Notes under the pieces: generated by a model
Told to the model about the DNA's origin: nothing
The model's input: the letters and a program-made list of their open reading frames with translations, nothing else
Databases searched by the model: none
Made by a program: the position numbers and the translations under genes
Shown here: piece after piece, positions 60,182-64,000 of the stretch
Position numbering within the stretch: the stretch's first letter is position 1
Layout of the letters: each line of letters begins with the position of its first letter
Origin: UMGS1696 sp963643035
GTDB taxonomy: Bacteria > Bacillota > Clostridia > Oscillospirales > CAG-272
NCBI GenBank assembly: GCA_963643035.1
Contig: CAVIKO010000005.1
Coordinates: 14,868 to 78,867 of the forward strand
Reading direction: 5' to 3'
DNA length: 64,000 nucleotides

Positions 60182-61651
60182 TCACTCAAATGCCTTCATG
60201 AAATCGGCTAAAGCAGATTCGGCTTTGGGGAGGGCTTTTTCGTAGGCGGAGATGTAGGGTTTGTCGTAGAAGATCGCGCCATTGACGGCACCGAGGACGC
60301 CGCCGAACTCATAGATACCGTTGAAGTCGATGTAGGTCGTGTTGAAAACGATGTCCAGCATCGCGAGGCTGTCCTCGTTGCGGAGTGCTTTGCCCTTGAG
60401 CGTCACATCGTAAATCGCGGGGCGGAGCATTTCGACGGACTTGTACTCCATCACCTCCGTGATAAAGCCCGTTTTGTCGATGTCCTCCTGCGTCAGGGGG
60501 ATCGAGATAAATCCTTTGACCCACGGATTGATGTAGGAGACATAACTCTCCTGCTCCACGTCGTATTTCGGCATCGGCAGGATCACATAATCGCTCTCCA
60601 TGTCGCGGAAGCGGCGTAGCGTCGATTCCACGTAATGGATCGCAAAGAGCGCGCGGTCGTACTTAAATGTCTGGTCGAAAAGCAGTGTGTTGTCGCCGTC
60701 GTTCTCGATCTTCTGAAAATATTTCGCCATCTTGTCGATCACCGCCACCGTCCGCTCGTCGTCCAGGTGGATCGCGAGACGCCCGTCGTCACCCGTTTCG
60801 CACAGCTTGACATCGTTCGCCACCAGCAGAAGCGTCGAGGTCAGATTGTTGTACTCCGTCACGATCCCATAGAAATCGTCGAGGCAGTGCATCTTCCCGT
60901 CACCGTTCAAATCTGTGTCAAGTCCCTCGTAGCGGTTGTACAATTCGTCAAACGTCCACTTGCCGTCATATACCAGATCGTAGATCGTCTGCTCGTCCAC
61001 GCCGTAGTTTTCCGCCAGCGTCAGATTCATGTAGACGCACGCCGGTCCAATGAAGGAAAACGGCGCCATGTCCCCTGACGTGAAGAACATCTTCCCGTTG
61101 TACTGCGTGTTCTGATACATCAGCGGGCTCCACCATTCTGCATCCAACGACAGATACGGCACGTCAAGCAGATTGTACAGCACCCCCTGCTGCACAATGG
61201 ATCCAAGTCCCGAATTGCCGTCCCGCAGAGAATCGATGAATACGTCGCAGACCGCATCCCCCGATTGGACCGCACTGCGAATCGTCGGCGCCATCTCCTC
61301 GGATCCCGTCCACTCCGGATACTCAATCTTTACGTTGTACGCATCCTCAATCTCCCGGTCTCGGTTGTACTGCGTGTCGTTCAGAATCTCCCCCGTCACT
61401 TCCCCGCTCTGCATGTTCAGAATCGGTATGTTCGTGTCGTCCTGTACGTACATCACATACGACGCTCCTCCGAAATCCCGCGCGCCGAGCGTGTCCAAAT
61501 ACGTTGTCTCCGGTGTCGTCTCCGCAGATGTTGCGGAAACCGTTCCCGTTTCGCCAGTCTCCACGGACTCCCCGCTGCTGCAGGACATAAGGGAAAGCGG
61601 AAAGGAGAGAAGCAGCGATACCAATAACAAAACAGGTATCGTTCTTTTCAT
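60182..61651 (-). CDS. Solitary extracellular solute-binding lipoprotein (5 of 6)
   Basis: A 489-residue lipoprotein with lipobox LMSC (Cys 24) and a Ser/Thr/Glu linker lacking long ETE runs. Landmarks are GEILNDTQYNRD, the EF-hand-like DLNGDGKMHCLDD and PAIYDVTLKGKALRNEDS. ATG is taken 11 bases after GGAGG rather than a closer upstream ATG. It starts 89 bases after binding protein 6 on the same strand with no promoter seen between, so the two may be co-transcribed. No permease is adjacent. Confidence 0.83.
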   Translation of the reverse strand: MKRTIPVLLLVSLLLSFPLSLMSCSSGESVETGETGTVSATSAETTPETTYLDTLGARDFGGASYVMYVQDDTNIPILNMQSGEVTGEILNDTQYNRDREIEDAYNVKIEYPEWTGSEEMAPTIRSAVQSGDAVCDVFIDSLRDGNSGLGSIVQQGVLYNLLDVPYLSLDAEWWSPLMYQNTQYNGKMFFTSGDMAPFSFIGPACVYMNLTLAENYGVDEQTIYDLVYDGKWTFDELYNRYEGLDTDLNGDGKMHCLDDFYGIVTEYNNLTSTLLLVANDVKLCETGDDGRLAIHLDDERTVAVIDKMAKYFQKIENDGDNTLLFDQTFKYDRALFAIHYVESTLRRFRDMESDYVILPMPKYDVEQESYVSYINPWVKGFISIPLTQEDIDKTGFITEVMEYKSVEMLRPAIYDVTLKGKALRNEDSLAMLDIVFNTTYIDFNGIYEFGGVLGAVNGAIFYDKPYISAYEKALPKAESALADFMKAFE

Positions 61652-61740
61652 AAACCTATATACCTCCATGACGTGATTTTCGGTATGGGTCGGGGAAGAA
61701 AATACGACAAAACGGCGCCGTTCTTCCTGTTTCTCCCACG

Positions 61741-63222
61741 TTACTGCTCGTTTTCGTCCAATGCTTTGTAAAAATTCTCGATCGTCTTGTTCGCGGGGTT
61801 TTCTTTTTGCGCGTAGTAGGAGGCAAAATCGCTGTTGCCGTTTATCACTACGTAGTTGGCGATGATATAGAAGATTTCGTTGAAACCGGAGGAGAAGCCG
61901 AAATAGTTGCCGCCGATCTCATAGGTGAGCGTATCAAAGAGAATTTCGAGCATCTTCGCAGAGTCCTCGTCCCGCGCCAGCTTGCCCGCGAGCAGTACAT
62001 CATAGTACGCCGGGATTACCGTTTCGCCGGATTCATATGCCATCAGCTCGATCACCGCTCCCACCATCTCCGGATTCTGGATCGACACCGGAACGCCCGC
62101 AAGACCGCCCCAATCCATGCTCAGATAGTTTTCCTGCGCAACATCGTACTTCGGATACGGCAGCAGTCCAATGTCCACCTCGGACTCACGCAGATTCACA
62201 ATGTCCGATACGGCAGTCATCAGGAAGAGTACCTTGCCGTTCATCATCATAGAGTCCGTCGTGGCAAGCTCCATGTTGGCCGGACGATAGACCACGCCCT
62301 CCTTCGACGACATCGCATATACCTTTTCCACAAGTGACAGCGTCTTTTCCGTGTTCATCGCCAGCTGGATTCTGCCGTCCGCCCCCTTTGCCGTGATGAA
62401 CTGGTTCGCAGCCGGCATCAACGAAATATACTTCGAGGACTCGTTCGCCGTCATACCGTATACGTCCGTATCCGTGAATTTGCCATCGCCGTCCAGATCC
62501 GTTGCTGCCGTTTCTGCCATCGCGATGTACTTGTCAATCGTCCATTCGCCGTCGTACACCAGCTCATACGGACTTTCCATGTCGTTGTTGCTCACAATCT
62601 CTTTGTTGAATACGATCACATACGGGCATGGGATCATATAGTCCGATACCGCGTAGTACGTCTTTTTTCCGAGCCGCAGCTGCTCCGTCGCCGACTGGTT
62701 CCACCACTCCGCCGAAAGATCCACGTTCGGCAGCGCCGCATAGTCGTACAGGTACCCGCCGCTTGCCAGATTCGCTACGCCGGAGATGCAGTGGAGAAGG
62801 GACTGCTGGTATACGTCCTCGCCAGCCTGCACCGTCTTTTTGACCTTTTCCTCCATGGCTTCGATCACACCGCCGTTTTCCTCCGTGATCTTCGTGTTCG
62901 TGTACTCCTCCACAAGGATTTTGCGCTCGTAGATCGCGTCGTTCATCGCGTCGCCCGTCGCTTCTTCCGCAAAGAAGTAAAACATATAGCCCTGCCAGTC
63001 CGGATAGAGCGTGTTGAATATCGCGCCGCCGAAATCCGATTCCGGCACCTTGTGCATCGTACGCGTCTCCTCTGTCTCCGTCTCCGTCTCCGCCGCCGCT
63101 GTCTCCGTTTCCGTGCCGGATTCGGCAGTCTCCACGGATTCCCCACCGCCGCAGGATGCGAATGTCGGCGCGAGCATGGCGCAGACCAACAGCGCAAGGA
63201 GTATTTTCTTTGTGTAATTCAT
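61741..63222 (-). CDS. Solitary extracellular solute-binding lipoprotein (6 of 6)
   Basis: A 493-residue lipoprotein with lipobox FASC (Cys 24) followed by GGGESVETAESGTE, nearly the same as the start of the mature binding protein 5 (SSGESVETGETG). This suggests a tandem duplication. The ETETE linker is long. Landmarks are GDAMNDAIYERK, the EF-hand-like DLDGDGKFTDTD and PAYYDVLLAGKLARDEDS. ATG follows AAAGGAAG by 9 bases. A perfect promoter lies ~155 bases upstream. Confidence 0.84.
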   Translation of the reverse strand: MNYTKKILLALLVCAMLAPTFASCGGGESVETAESGTETETAAAETETETEETRTMHKVPESDFGGAIFNTLYPDWQGYMFYFFAEEATGDAMNDAIYERKILVEEYTNTKITEENGGVIEAMEEKVKKTVQAGEDVYQQSLLHCISGVANLASGGYLYDYAALPNVDLSAEWWNQSATEQLRLGKKTYYAVSDYMIPCPYVIVFNKEIVSNNDMESPYELVYDGEWTIDKYIAMAETAATDLDGDGKFTDTDVYGMTANESSKYISLMPAANQFITAKGADGRIQLAMNTEKTLSLVEKVYAMSSKEGVVYRPANMELATTDSMMMNGKVLFLMTAVSDIVNLRESEVDIGLLPYPKYDVAQENYLSMDWGGLAGVPVSIQNPEMVGAVIELMAYESGETVIPAYYDVLLAGKLARDEDSAKMLEILFDTLTYEIGGNYFGFSSGFNEIFYIIANYVVINGNSDFASYYAQKENPANKTIENFYKALDENEQ

Positions 63223-63377
63223 GATGTGCTTCCTTTCCATTTATACTGTATGCGTACGGATTCCCCATTCACATGATCACAGGCTTTCTACTGCATTAAA
63301 ATAGCGACATTTGTCATTTTGCTCGTTTTTTTTACTCGTACTTCATTTTTTCTGTGCATTTTTTCATTCTCACTGTT

Positions 63378-63406
63378 ATTATACCCCCAAATAAGCGGTT
63401 TGTCAA
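63378..63406 (-). promoter_or_regulatory. Promoter of the binding protein 6/5 pair
   Basis: Minus-strand TTGACA, 17 bases, TATAAT: perfect consensus, giving a leader of about 150 nt. Confidence 0.85.
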
Positions 63407-63474
63407 TAGAATCCCATGCATACGGACGGTGCGTTGTCTGCAGTGCGGGCGTGGACGTTGGACGATGGAACGGG

Positions 63475-63782
63475 GACACGTGGAAAAGCGGAGTAAAATC
63501 GGCAGAAGAAATCCACAGGCTGTTGAAAACTGTTGTTGAAAAACCTATGTTCTGCGAAAAATACAGTCTAAAACGGTATGTATGCAGTTTTCCCACCCCG
63601 GTTTTCCACAGGGTGTGGATAACTCCGGTGCAAAACCAACCGTATCCGCACCCGATATATGGTGGTGGAACGCGTAAGCATACCAAAAATGGCGGAAAAT
63701 GTCCGACACAGGCGGGATAGTTTTCCACATCGAAAATATACAGTTCCCGTGAGGGAGGCGCACATTTTGAAAATGTGGAAAA
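63475..63782. other. Cluster of DnaA-box-like sequences, candidate origin region
   Basis: One perfect DnaA box (TGTGGATAA, the complement of TTATCCACA, at 63614-63622) and three one-mismatch boxes TTTTCCACA (63602-63610, 63721-63729 and complementary at 63774-63782) lie within 180 bases. Weaker sites are AAATCCACA (63509) and CGTGGAAAA (63479). The intervening CTGTTGAAAACTGTTGTTGA tract is typical of the DNA before dnaA. No dnaA or dnaN is inside the window. The yybS-gdpP-rplI-dnaB cluster 50 kb away is origin-proximal in Bacillus, which is consistent. Confidence 0.45.
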
Positions 63783-63783
63783 A

Positions 63784-63817
63784 GGCGGGGGATGCGTGAC
63801 GCGTCCCCCCGCCTTTT
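63784..63817 (+). terminator. Strong GC hairpin with T-run
   Basis: GGCGGGGG pairs with CCCCCGCC around a GCGTGACGC centre and is followed by TTTT. It could terminate rightward transcription. Confidence 0.6.
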
Positions 63818-63848
63818 GATTGGCAGCTTGCGATTGGCTTTTGATTTT

Positions 63849-64000
63849 CCCGGACTTTGTCCGGGGGCTTTTGATGCACCGGATCGGTGCGGATGATTGC
63901 CTTGCGGCGCTTTCTTGTTATGCACCGGATCGGTGCGGTTTTTGATCCCTCGCGGGGGCGCCTAAGAAGGATGAGGGCTCTGCCCTACACCCTTCTTAGG
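63849..64000. repeat. Cluster of short palindromes
   Basis: Palindromes follow one another: CCCGGACTTTGTCCGGG (63849-63865), GCACCGGATCGGTGC twice (63876-63890, 63922-63936), and a compound hairpin whose arms CCTAAGAAGG and CCTTCTTAGG are the window's last 40 bases, with AGGGC/GCCCT inside. No gene is visible. Confidence 0.8.

Overview
The window looks like chromosome of an uncultured, gut-type Clostridia (Bacillota) bacterium. This rests on strong Shine-Dalgarno sites, near-consensus sigma-A promoters (TTGACA/TTGCAT, 17 bp, TATAAT/TATACT), a T-box leader, a yybS-gdpP-rplI-dnaB cluster, PerR with a reverse-type rubrerythrin (anaerobe peroxide defence), many lipoprotein solute-binding proteins with Glu/Thr-rich linkers, and moderate-to-high GC by eye. 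No tRNA, rRNA, CRISPR array or intact transposase was seen. The exact lineage cannot be named from the sequence alone.

Layout. 1-2.4 kb: outward promoter at the left edge, a divergent cysteine desulfurase and a 95-bp tandem repeat array. 2.4-6.5 kb: CPA2 cation/proton antiporter, ROK glucokinase, HAD phosphatase, small membrane protein. 6.7-13.7 kb: the yybS-gdpP-rplI-dnaB cluster (leftward), followed by a solitary solute-binding lipoprotein. 13.8-18.5 kb: cysteine desulfurase, class B penicillin-binding protein, endonuclease III, and a separate lipoprotein. 18.8-20 kb: perR-rubrerythrin. 20.4-26.2 kb: two more solitary binding proteins flanking a propeller-like protein and a PHP hydrolase. 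26.5-32 kb: YerC-type repressor with methyltransferase, a cell-surface CBM-like protein, glycerol kinase with monoacylglycerol lipase, and a cytosolic parvulin. 32.2-36.9 kb: a leftward four-gene carbohydrate operon (GH28-like, SGNH esterase, COG2426 membrane protein, GH35). 37-44 kb: membrane-anchored parvulin, DUF362 protein, EEP hydrolase, six-hairpin glycosidase, MATE pump. 44.6-46.8 kb: HMA chaperone and Zn/Cd P-type ATPase. 47-50.3 kb: an unusual TIM-barrel/acyl-CoA synthetase fusion downstream of a T-box leader. 50.5-56 kb: AraC regulator, divergent binding protein, GH78. 56.3-59.8 kb: SbcD/SbcC-like (YhaO/YhaN-like) pair. 60.2-63.2 kb: two tandem binding proteins. 63.4-64 kb: DnaA-box cluster and dense palindromes.

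How it fits together. The glycosidases (GH28-like, GH35, GH78, six-hairpin) have no signal peptides, so they should act on oligosaccharides already imported. Six paralogous binding lipoproteins could feed them, yet no ABC permease or ATPase gene is present, so a shared transporter elsewhere is inferred. Intergenic space is rich in repeats: a two-hairpin element at two loci, a MITE-like hairpin pair, and a dispersed family whose copies place a Shine-Dalgarno, a long hairpin and then the start codon in front of both dnaB and the GH78 gene.

The most interesting items are that SD-hairpin-AUG cassette, the T-box not followed by an amino-acid gene, the TIM/AMP-ligase fusion, the permease-less binding proteins, and the possible replication-origin signals at the right end.
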